DNA from: Mastigias papua
Taxonomy: Eukaryota > Cnidaria > Scyphozoa > Rhizostomeae > Mastigiidae
DNA: 64,000 bases
Direction of reading: 5' to 3'
Assembly: GCA_964019165.1 (NCBI GenBank)
Contig: OZ025281.1
Location: forward strand, 7,014,799-7,078,798
This document shows positions 55,754-64,000 of this stretch, piece after piece (the first letter of the stretch is position 1; every line of letters begins with the position of its first letter). A program made the position numbers and the translations under genes. The notes under the pieces were generated by a model that saw only the letters and a program-made list of their open reading frames with translations, did not search any database and was not told the DNA's origin.

Positions 55754-56371
55754 TTAAAAGTGTATAGCGAGGTTAGCTTGCTTCGACCCGGCTGATAGAG
55801 CATTCCATAGTTTTGCACCTCTGAAAGAGAAACACCTTTGTCCAATAGTTGATTTTTTCAAAGGTAATCTCAGATCCGTTCCAGTGTTACGCAAGGTTTT
55901 AACTGAGCACGTAGAATTTCGGATGAAAAAGTCACATAGGTATTGTAGAGCCATCTCATTCAAGGACTTGAAGACCATTATCTTAGATTCACTTGACACA
56001 AGTTCATCAATGGTCTTCCATCCTAGACTGTCGATAAGAGGCCTGCCTGGGGCATTGAAGCTGCTGTTCGTTATAATTCTGGCAGCACGCTTTTGGAGTT
56101 TTTGCAGTTGCTTGATGTCAGTCAAACCAGCGCATCCCCAAACAGAACAGCAATACCGAAAATGGGGCTCGACAATACCCGTGTAGAGAGTTTGCAAAGT
56201 TTCTTTCGAGAGGAAGGACTTGGCGTGCTTTAGAAAGCCAACTGCTCTGGAGACCTTGGTAGAAACTGCTTTGATTTGTTCTTTCCAATCCAGAGATTGG
56301 TCAATTTGCAAACCAAGGTGTTTTGTTGTTTTCACTACTTCAAGCTCATTATTGCGCATTTTCAATTTCAA
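55754..56371 (-). pseudogene. LINE ORF2 C-terminal part (after frameshift)
   Basis: 205 residues continuing the RT of the LINE after a frameshift near 56370. It starts KTTKHLGLQIDQSLDWKEQI, the usual post-thumb block of Jockey/CR1-type ORF2, and has PHFRYCCSVWG and KLQKRAARII, both typical. The end is SAGSKQANLAIHF. With the frame repaired the LINE protein would have a complete C-terminus. Confidence 0.85.
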
Positions 56372-58581
56372 AACTTTATCTTGATTGTGAGAGAGTTATG
56401 TTTCTGCTTGGTACAAATAAGCATGGAATGGATTTTCGCAACGTTCAAGGAAAGTTTATTTCCTTGAAGCCAAGAGTCGAGTTTCCTGAGATCATTGTTA
56501 ATGGCCTCATTCAGCCGGGTCAAATCGTGGGACTGGTAGCACAGACTGGTATCATCAGCACACATGGATACATTAGATTCATGGACAGCCTGTGGGAGAT
56601 CATTGATGTAAATGAGAAAGAGAAGTGGACCAAGACAAGATCCTTGGGGGACCCCAACCTCTATATTCCCAAGTGTAGAATCAAGACCGTTAACCCTACA
56701 GAACTGTTTACGATCAGATAGGTAGGATTTAAACCAAGAGAGTTCACGTTGGTGTACACCGTAAAGATCGAGTTTTCTACAGAGAATCTCATGATCTACA
56801 GTGTCGAAAGCCTTTTTAAGGTTGATGAACACGACTCCCACTAGCCTACCAAGATCCATTCCATTGTACCAATCGTCGGTATTTTCAAGTAAGCTTGTTG
56901 CTGTTGAGTGGAGGCGCAAAAAGCCAGATTGGACAGGTGAAAAATGACCATTTTCATTCATGTAATGGTACAATTGGTCTGTTATTAGTTTTTCAAAGAG
57001 CCTTGAGATGACAGGTAAGACTGATATCGGCCGATAATTGTGCTTTTCAGATTTATCTCCTTCTTTGAAAATTGGAGTGACTCTAGCAACCTTCCATAAA
57101 TCTGGGAAACAACTTGTTTCAATAGATGTGTTGAACAAGAAAGCAAGCGAGTTTTCAATAAATGGTAGCGCTAGCTTAAGAAAGTAGCTAGAGATGTAGT
57201 CAGTCCCTAAGCTCTTTGCTGCCTTAACTTTGGCGAATGCATCCCTGATCTCATGTACTTCTATGGTCATGAAATGAAACGTTTTCTTCTGTTTATTAAT
57301 TTCATAGTCACCAGCAAGAACTGGGTGTGAAGTGGGATTGATTTTATCCGCAAGATCCTTACCTACTGAGCAGAAGAAATTGTTTATGGAGTTTGAGATT
57401 TCATTTTTCTTGATAGTAACCGAACCAGATTGCTTAAGGCAGTCAATGTTGCTAGACTTTGATCTCTTGTTAAGAAATTCATTAATGGCCTTCCAAGACT
57501 CTTTCATGTTACCCTGACATTCAGCTATTTTTGCAGTGTAATACTGCCTTTTCAACTTAATGTTAAGGACATTGACTTTATTACGGACCTGTGTGTAAGA
57601 ATCCATGAGGATTTGGGACTTTCTTTTAACTGCTGCCTTTTTCAGCTTGTCCCTGGTCTGCATTAGTTTCTTAAGATCTTTATCAATCCATGGACAGTAA
57701 GTCTCAGAAACACGCATTTCAGTCATTGGGGCATGTTTCTCTATGATCGCGGAAAAAAGGTTCGACCACATGTTTACAAGAATATCTATGTCATCTGTAG
57801 CAGTAAGCATTTGCTCCCAACTAACGCCAGAAACATCAGCCAGGAAAGCTTCTTCATTAAAATTTTTCATCTTTCGGGTTTTGATCATCTTATGTCCCTT
57901 ATTTACGGCACCATTAAATTTTCGTATGCAATAGACCAGAAAATGATTCCAAAACTCATGCTTCCAAAATTCACGAAGAGTCTCCGTTATTTCGTCGCAA
58001 TCATCAACGAAGGACATTCCAACTGACGTTTCTAAGACCATATTAGAACTGACATTAGTACATGTAGTTGATTCTAAAGATCCTGGGGTTTTTCCTGAAA
58101 ATATCCACCCCAATTTGCTACTTATAGCGACTGGCCCTGCATTTCCTCTAATAATTTCGCCAATGATTGTATCATATAAATAATCATTTCCGACAAGCAA
58201 ATCATTGCCTCTATTTTGCTCGCTTAGCCACTTGTCTGCTAATTGAAGGCCTAGCAAATGCTCATGCATGCTTATACCTACGCGCGTATTTATTGGCGAA
58301 CAGATAGACGGATAGCTTAGTGCACTTATTGTGATTGGCGGTTCATTTGCGCCTACGTCTAACTTCATCTGTACAATATCGCACTTCTTTCTTGTTGATT
58401 TCTCTGTTCCGAATGTATGTAAGTTCTGGTGTTCTTGTCCTTCAACATGTAGATTTAGCTTTCGTCTGACTTCATCGGAGATGTAACTTCTTTGAATCCC
58501 ACCATCGAAAAGGATATTGATTTCCCTCTGCTCAGCTTTATCATTAACATGAACATAAGCGGTTGGCGTTTGCAGCAGCAC
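56368..58581 (-). CDS. Chimeric open frame: BEL/Pao protease region joined to LINE reverse transcriptase
   Basis: 737 residues in one frame from two unrelated elements. Residues 1 to about 210 are BEL/Pao: a DUF1758-type aspartic protease (NILFDGGIQRSYISDEV, about 22-38, where DGG replaces the usual DSG) and the following region up to LREFWKHEF. From about residue 211 on it is LINE: the end of the endonuclease region (LVYCIRKFNG), a helical linker, then RT with WKVARVTPIFKEGD, NYRPISVLPV, FINLKKAFDTVDH, VPQGSCLGPLLFLIYINDL and a catalytic CADDTSL (ADD intact). The frame is open across the insertion point by chance. No start of its own is evident; the ATG at 58581 lies inside the BEL polyprotein. 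Confidence 0.85.
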   Translation of the reverse strand: MLLQTPTAYVHVNDKAEQREINILFDGGIQRSYISDEVRRKLNLHVEGQEHQNLHTFGTEKSTRKKCDIVQMKLDVGANEPPITISALSYPSICSPINTRVGISMHEHLLGLQLADKWLSEQNRGNDLLVGNDYLYDTIIGEIIRGNAGPVAISSKLGWIFSGKTPGSLESTTCTNVSSNMVLETSVGMSFVDDCDEITETLREFWKHEFWNHFLVYCIRKFNGAVNKGHKMIKTRKMKNFNEEAFLADVSGVSWEQMLTATDDIDILVNMWSNLFSAIIEKHAPMTEMRVSETYCPWIDKDLKKLMQTRDKLKKAAVKRKSQILMDSYTQVRNKVNVLNIKLKRQYYTAKIAECQGNMKESWKAINEFLNKRSKSSNIDCLKQSGSVTIKKNEISNSINNFFCSVGKDLADKINPTSHPVLAGDYEINKQKKTFHFMTIEVHEIRDAFAKVKAAKSLGTDYISSYFLKLALPFIENSLAFLFNTSIETSCFPDLWKVARVTPIFKEGDKSEKHNYRPISVLPVISRLFEKLITDQLYHYMNENGHFSPVQSGFLRLHSTATSLLENTDDWYNGMDLGRLVGVVFINLKKAFDTVDHEILCRKLDLYGVHQRELSWFKSYLSDRKQFCRVNGLDSTLGNIEVGVPQGSCLGPLLFLIYINDLPQAVHESNVSMCADDTSLCYQSHDLTRLNEAINNDLRKLDSWLQGNKLSLNVAKIHSMLICTKQKHNSLTIKIKF

Positions 58582-60005
58582 TTCTTACTTCACGTTGACA
58601 TTTGATGTGACCTTCGTGTCATGCTCAATGACTGTTTTGGACTCCTTGTGACATATTGATTCGTGGTGATACTTTCCTGCTCATTTTTTGCAATCGTATT
58701 TTCCCGAACATCTTTTTGTAATATGGCCAATTTTAAAGCAGGAAAAACAGCGTTTGGTGTCTAGTAGGATCTTTTTGCGATCTTTTACACATTGCACTGT
58801 TTCACAACTTGATGACGTATGAGCCTGCCCACAGTAAACGCAATTTGGCGTCTTTTCTCGCTTTGTCAGGAACGATTTTGTGGTGACTTGTGGTGACTTC
58901 CGGCGATCAGATACTGAGGCTGTTTTATATTTCCTTTCCATGGGTGTTATGTTCTCACTTAATTCCATGGCTTCAATTTCCTTTATTACAATTTCCAGTA
59001 TTTCATGTATGGGCCATACTTCCTCAATTGTTTTTCGGGCAACTTGCAACGTAATCTCACGTGGCATTCTTGACATTAGAATGGGCACTGATATAGACTC
59101 CCATTACTTGCTGAACTCATGCCAAGTGCATCAAGCCCTCTAACCTTTACGTTTATGTTGCCGTATGTAAAGCGCAATTGTTGTACAGTTGCATTTGGGC
59201 TGCTCTGTAAACCAAGGAGTGCTTGCATATTCGAGGAGATTATTAGCTGTTTGTTGCCAAATATTTTCTTTAAAATTTGCACTGCATTTGTATAAGTTCC
59301 TTCGTTGAGCTCAAGGCCTGAAACCGCACGATATGCTGGCCCTTCTAATAGATTGATTAAGTAGTTGAGTTTATCAACTGCTGCTATTGCTTCGTTTCTA
59401 TCAATTGCGTTTTCAAAACTCTACCAAAAAGACATAAAACGTGCGATGTCTCGATTAAATCCTGGCAATGTAATTCTTGGCAAACGGATAACTGTTGAAC
59501 TCACCAATATTCCGCTTGAGTTAAGATCATGTCCGTTCGGTATGTCTTCTGCGTTTTGGAAATTCCTGGCTGGCGTAGACACATTGCCTTCTGTCGATTC
59601 TCTCTTATTCCTCGAATTGATAGGCTGAGCAAAGCGACCATCTTTGAAAGCTTGTATTTTAGCAAGTGTTTCGTCAATGAGAAAATTCCAATCTGCTGCT
59701 TCATTTTATTTCTTTCTCTACAATATCTTCAGCACAAATTTGGAGTATTTTCTCGTCTAATTCATTTACGTATGTTTGCTTTCTGTCATAGCCTTTTGAC
59801 ATGTTTCTAAACGAATTAAGCTGTGGACTGACTCTCCTTGTTCATTCACTAGCTCGTCAATGAGAGTCGTCGCTTGTCTTTCGAGTTTTCCTATGCAATT
59901 TCTGCTTCCAGATCTTATAGCAATTAACTTTTTCAATGTTACACGGCTTTCTTCTTCCGTTCTCTCGGCATCACCGTGCTTCGTGCCCCGTCGTTTAGGC
60001 TCCAT
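57956..60005 (-). pseudogene. BEL/Pao Gag-protease region, decayed
   Basis: Reverse-strand BEL/Pao polyprotein start. ATG at 60005 reads EPKRRGTKHGDAE and a helical Gag N-terminus, broken near 59766. Further Gag pieces lie at 59704-59501 and 59282-59076. The frame 59088-58681 (135 aa) contains the C-terminal Gag and knuckles CVYCGQAHTSSSC and CFSCFKIGHITKRC. The protease follows from 58581 in the chimeric frame. Frameshifts separate the pieces. No LTR was defined, though TGT...-type sequence upstream (about 60030-60240) could be one. Confidence 0.8.
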
Positions 60006-62941
60006 TATATTGTGATCATAATTCTTTCAGCGTAAATCACAACTAACTATAAAGTCAATAAAGCACATATTTACAAGTTACAGAGACTGGGGCGAGCACG
60101 TGTGAAGCGATAGATTACGATGACGTACATGACATACTGACTTCACTTCTATCAGATTTTAGCATGACCAATCACAGGTATACGGGAACTGTTATTTCTA
60201 GTTGTTTAATTTCAGGAACTGGTTTTACAGATTAGTTCACAATGGACATTGATACTACACTTGCCTCAGATACATGGCCTCTTTAACAAATTTTTACTGG
60301 GGGGGGGGCAAACTCTCAAAAAGGGACGTGATACTAGGAAAGCGAGCTAAGGATATATGATTAATTCCAGTTAAATACCAAGACTGCGTCATTCACAGCT
60401 AGCCCAGTTTGAAACAAAAGCCTAATTTGAAATAAGGTTGATAAATGTGGTATATGGAAACATTGTCCATAAATGTCAAGTATAGACGTAAAAAATTTGG
60501 AGATGAAATCTCTAGTTTTGTAATTGGTACAATAACGTACTGCTCGTGTATTGCACAGTTTCCTAATGTTGTGCAAAAATGTTATTGTTTCATTCTTTTG
60601 CCGATGAAACTCGAAGGGTCCCGTTCATTGCAACACGATGCCAGCAGTAGTTGTTTGACAACATAACTGAGAACCTGTACAAAAAGGGATATTTTTCTGG
60701 GGTCAAAAACCAGCTTCTTCCATCTTATTTTAGGCGGGAAAAGATTCGTTAGTTTCTCAAGTTTTGAAGTAGAACAAACTTGGAAACAATATCGACGTTT
60801 TTCCCTGAGAAAAATTCGCAAGATTTTGAAGCAGTACTAATAAAAGTGTAGGCAATAATCGTTTACAATAGGCATAGCAACTTGTAGAAGAATGAAGCAT
60901 TTTTGAAAATAAAAGCATGATGTTCTGGCATTTCAATCGAAATTGTTTCAGGCCTAGCATTTGAAGTGAATGCTTGATAAATTGGTTGTTGCTATTTAGA
61001 GCAACAGAGCTTTAGTTCATGAAACGGTTACGGGTGAGTTAATCTTGAAGATTCTAAATGTCGATTGAAATAAGTTGGGTATTTAAGAAAATAAGGATAA
61101 GAATTATCTAGAGAGCCTTTTGGTATATATGTAGTGTTTGATAGTAAGCATAATTATTAGGACCAGATGTAATGCCAATGTTCTTGTAAAAACCAAGAAA
61201 ATGGAAGCTTGCCAGAATGACATGTCCATTGGTATCACAATATATTGCTCGCCTGAATCTGCCCCGTGATCTAAAATAATATCATTCTGACCGGAGTGAA
61301 TTAATTCAGCAAAAATTTTTATATCACGAGGTCTCATAAATTCTGGCCAGAAGGCTCTGAAACAACGCATTCTTTCTTAAAAAATTAGTGTTTCTACACT
61401 ATTCTGATATGTCACCTTCCACTTATAAATTCCCAAACAGTTAACGAAACTTAATATTTCTGCCACAATATCTCAATAATACTATAAAGTTAGATTTGCT
61501 TCAAAGCTGAGGAAAGGATGAATAGTTTTTACTGTAAATATGATAATTGAACACTATGGTGGACCAAAATCATGTTATTAGAATTGTAAAGAGCAGCCCA
61601 TTGGCCACTGTTAGTCGCCATTTTAGCAGGGTGGTGAATTTCTTATATGAGGCAAATGTGTGTTTACTCGTGACGGCCAGCATGACCGGCACAACCGTTG
61701 GATATGCCACTGAGCCGAATTATGGAGCAATATACAAGTACTTATGTAATACTTATTTAGTTATTAGTAGTATTTAAGTATTTATTTATTGTATTTATAG
61801 GAAAACCAGTGGGAGAGCCACGGGGAATCGAGAATCTACTTTGGATAGCCATTGTGCTGTGTATAAATGAATGGTGATTCCTAAATGTAGTTGTTGAATG
61901 TATACTGTGTTTGTACATATGGGTGATTCCTAATGAGTAAGGTACTTTCAGTAACCACGTGACCTTAGCTCTCAATCTGCCGGGGCGATGATAACTAGTT
62001 TCACAGCGGTTTTTACTGCATATCTTCAGATTCAAGGAGATGTAATCGAGGGCCAACGACTACAAAAAGCATGCAAAACTGTCTCACTGTTTATAAGGAC
62101 AACAGTCCTTAATATGCTTGGTAATACAATCGGAGCTTACACACAAACTGCTCCCAGAAGAAATCTAAGGCTTTAAGACCTGCCGTCACATTTCAGAAGG
62201 GCATATAACTTTAAGCAGAGGCGGATCCAGGCAGTCGCAACACCCGCACTGGCGAAGGTCAGATTTTCTAATTGCACATTAGCTGTCAAAGATCTCTATG
62301 TATAGAAACTACCTTTGATTCTTATTTGACAATAATCATATCAAAACCTCACTATCTATCAACAACCCCATTTCGTAACCGTGGTAACATCTGTTGTTTA
62401 TCTTTGGCACTACTTGTTATTGTACGTTGTTTTTGGGTTCCTCTCAACTATTGTTGGTTTGGGTAATCCCCAACATCATAAACTACACAGAGCCAATCAT
62501 TGTGTGCGACCTTCACATAAAATTAGCATCTACTTATCTGTGCGTGCGCAGAGAAATAGTACGTGAAAAGTGTACCTGTAAGAAATTGAATCTTATATAC
62601 ATATATGGACATCATTTTGCCATATTTGGTATGTACCATGTACAGGGGGGCATGCGACACGCCTCTAGTTTTTAGTGTGTGTGATTATTGTGAAGCGAAC
62701 CTGACGTACATGTAAGTTAACCTTAATTATATTCGAAGGAACTATTTGTTATATTGTTGACAGAGAAATACAGTCCTCAGAATTATAGAACCAAGAACCT
62801 GAAGATTATTCTAGAGTTTCATTTTTGCATTTTCTCCCAAGAATCAGAGCCTACCAGTAGGTGTGCAAGGGTGTTTACCCGTAGGCACAAATATCTTTTA
62901 TATGGTCTACCGAGCGGATTGAATGTGAAATTGTTGGGAAA
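60006..62941. other. Stretch without a firm gene
   Basis: No recognised family. The most gene-like frame is on the reverse strand at 61370-61104 (88 aa) with a strong membrane segment (ASIFLVFTRTLALHLVLIIML), so it could be a small membrane protein or an exon. A forward block at 61547-61742, with a possible donor near 61736 and acceptor near 61800, is exon-like but unrecognised. The last few hundred bases before 62942 probably hold the leader and perhaps the LTR of the BEL-like element, but no repeat partner is in view. Confidence 0.35.
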
Positions 62942-64000
62942 ATGCCGAAGAATACTGCACCAGCTACATCAAGTGATGCTGCTAGCAAAGCAGATTTATC
63001 TGTAAAGCTGCCAAAACTGCGTAAAGTTCGTGGTGGTCATAAGGCGTACTCGATGAAAGCGCTAGAACAGACTAGGACACTTTTGGGTGCTCCCCAGTTG
63101 AGTGATTCATTGAAATTGAGGCAAAACAAGAAAGTTCTTGAAGAAAAACTGGAAAAAATTAGTGATTTGGATGACCAGGTATTGGGATTATTAGATAATG
63201 AAGATGCTATCGCTGCTGAGATAAATGAATCGGGAGAATTTAGGGAAACTGTTTATGAAATCTTGCTCAAAATTGATGACAAGTTGCGTAAGATCGAAGT
63301 TACTCCAGGCGGAAGTGGAGCACAGAATCAAACCCCAGTAGTTCAGGGGGGAGGAACAAGCTTTACAAAACTCCCCAAATTGCAATTAAGGAAATTTAAT
63401 GGGAAGCCTCACAAATTTTATGAATTTTGGGATTCATTTCAAGCTTCAGTGGATTCTAACCCAAATCTAAGCGATGCCCTAAAATTGGAATATTTGAAAG
63501 CACAATGTGAAGGGACTGCATATCAGGCTGTGGCTGGATTCGAACTTTCCGATGCTAATTACAAAACTGTAGTGGATATTTTGAAAGGGAGATTTGGACA
63601 GAGGCAAACTATTTTAGACTCTCATATTGATGCCTTATTGACAATAAATACCCTTGGAAAGCATGCAGATATTGCGGATATTCGGAAATTTTATGATACA
63701 GTGGAAGCTCACTGTAGAGGGTTACAAGCAATCGGAGTGGATCCGAAATCTTACAGCATTATCTTGGTTAATATGGTTCAGAAAAAATTGCCTGAGGAGA
63801 TTAGATTGATTTTGAGCCGAAAGATGAACGAAACATGTGGCGATAGTGACTGGGAGCTATCAGAGTTATTGAATTGCTTGAGAATAGAAATTGAAGCAAG
63901 AGAAAAATGCGCACCTGAAAGGAAAGACGTTAAAAGGGCCAATATAGGATATCCAACTGCTGCTGCATTGACAACTGGAACATCAAAGGCTAATTGTACA
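62942..64000 (+). CDS. BEL/Pao-like Gag (start of polyprotein), runs off the window
   Basis: Open from the ATG at 62942 to the last base (353 codons), so 3' incomplete. The N-terminus is basic (KLPKLRKVRGGHKAY), followed by a charged helical region. Then comes the DUF1759-type Gag core: KLPKLQLRKFNGKPHKFYEFWDSF (about residues 142-165), LKLEYLKAQCEG (about 180) and RFGQRQTILDSHI (about 219). A further typical segment, NMVQKKLPEEIRLILSR, lies at about 277-293. No stop or frameshift. It differs from the other two BEL elements of the window, so a third family is present. Protease, RT and integrase would lie beyond the window. Confidence 0.85.
   Translation, partial: MPKNTAPATSSDAASKADLSVKLPKLRKVRGGHKAYSMKALEQTRTLLGAPQLSDSLKLRQNKKVLEEKLEKISDLDDQVLGLLDNEDAIAAEINESGEFRETVYEILLKIDDKLRKIEVTPGGSGAQNQTPVVQGGGTSFTKLPKLQLRKFNGKPHKFYEFWDSFQASVDSNPNLSDALKLEYLKAQCEGTAYQAVAGFELSDANYKTVVDILKGRFGQRQTILDSHIDALLTINTLGKHADIADIRKFYDTVEAHCRGLQAIGVDPKSYSIILVNMVQKKLPEEIRLILSRKMNETCGDSDWELSELLNCLRIEIEAREKCAPERKDVKRANIGYPTAAALTTGTSKANCT

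Larger units (their letters stand above)
55497..57955 (-). mobile_element. 5'-truncated LINE (CR1/L2-like) inserted in a BEL/Pao element
   Basis: On the reverse strand it starts near 57955 in the end of the endonuclease region (LVYCIRKFNG), runs through the RT, a C-terminal domain (to 55754) and a 3' tail, and ends in a pentanucleotide microsatellite (AATGA)n at 55558-55497. It has BEL/Pao sequence on both sides. Loss of the endonuclease start is usual 5' truncation. Confidence 0.85.

Overview
This is a eukaryotic, almost certainly invertebrate metazoan, window built nearly entirely from mobile DNA. The case for an animal is indirect: a Polinton/Maverick, three BEL/Pao elements, an animal-type copia element, P-element/THAP9-type and THAP-Kolobok-type transposon relics, CR1/Jockey-like LINEs and a tRNA-derived repeat all occur together. 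A sponge or cnidarian is my best guess, but nothing here proves it. I see no convincing host gene; a few exon-like pieces are listed with low confidence.

Layout. 1-720: tandem tRNA-derived repeat units and a (TA)n tract. 4.28-6.42 kb: reverse-strand relic of a P-element-like transposase. 6.74-8.46 kb: decayed Ty3/Gypsy pol. 9.8-10.3 kb: fold-back/MITE-like element. 10.4-11.2 kb: LINE reverse-transcriptase fragment. 11,369-37,665: a complete but mutated Polinton (Maverick; adintovirus-like) with 567-bp inverted terminal repeats (ITRs). 38.1-38.7 kb: AT-rich minisatellite. 38.8-39.35 kb: Gypsy integrase remnant. 40-43 kb: several MITE-like elements. 47.75 kb: a long hairpin. 48,324-54,110: an intact BEL/Pao element. 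55.25-60.0 kb: a decayed reverse-strand BEL/Pao element split by a 5'-truncated LINE. 62,942 to the end: the gag of a third BEL/Pao-like element running off the window.

The Polinton is the centre of the window. Left to right it holds a packaging ATPase, a tandem pair of small zinc-ribbon genes (the second fused to a parvovirus-like phospholipase A2 domain), a retroviral-type integrase, a small ORF, a protein-primed family-B DNA polymerase, a large repeat-bearing structural gene, the penton (minor capsid) gene, a small hydrophobic virion-protein gene, the major capsid gene, an adenovirus-type core-like protein, an adenain-like protease, a fibre-like region and an unknown gene. On the opposite strand, next to the right ITR, lie two ankyrin-repeat genes of the giant-virus type and a small Cys-containing gene. 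Several genes start directly behind an AT-rich TATAATATAA-like box that abuts the start codon. The element therefore carries both a virion-forming set (two capsid proteins, ATPase, protease) and a replication/integration set (PolB, integrase), but nearly every gene has one to several stops or frameshifts.

Nested inside the Polinton, in the small virion-protein gene, is a 7.8-kb TTAA-flanked DNA transposon with THAP-domain remnants (Kolobok-like). Inside that is an intact copia element with identical LTRs. The order of events is Polinton, then Kolobok-like element, then copia.
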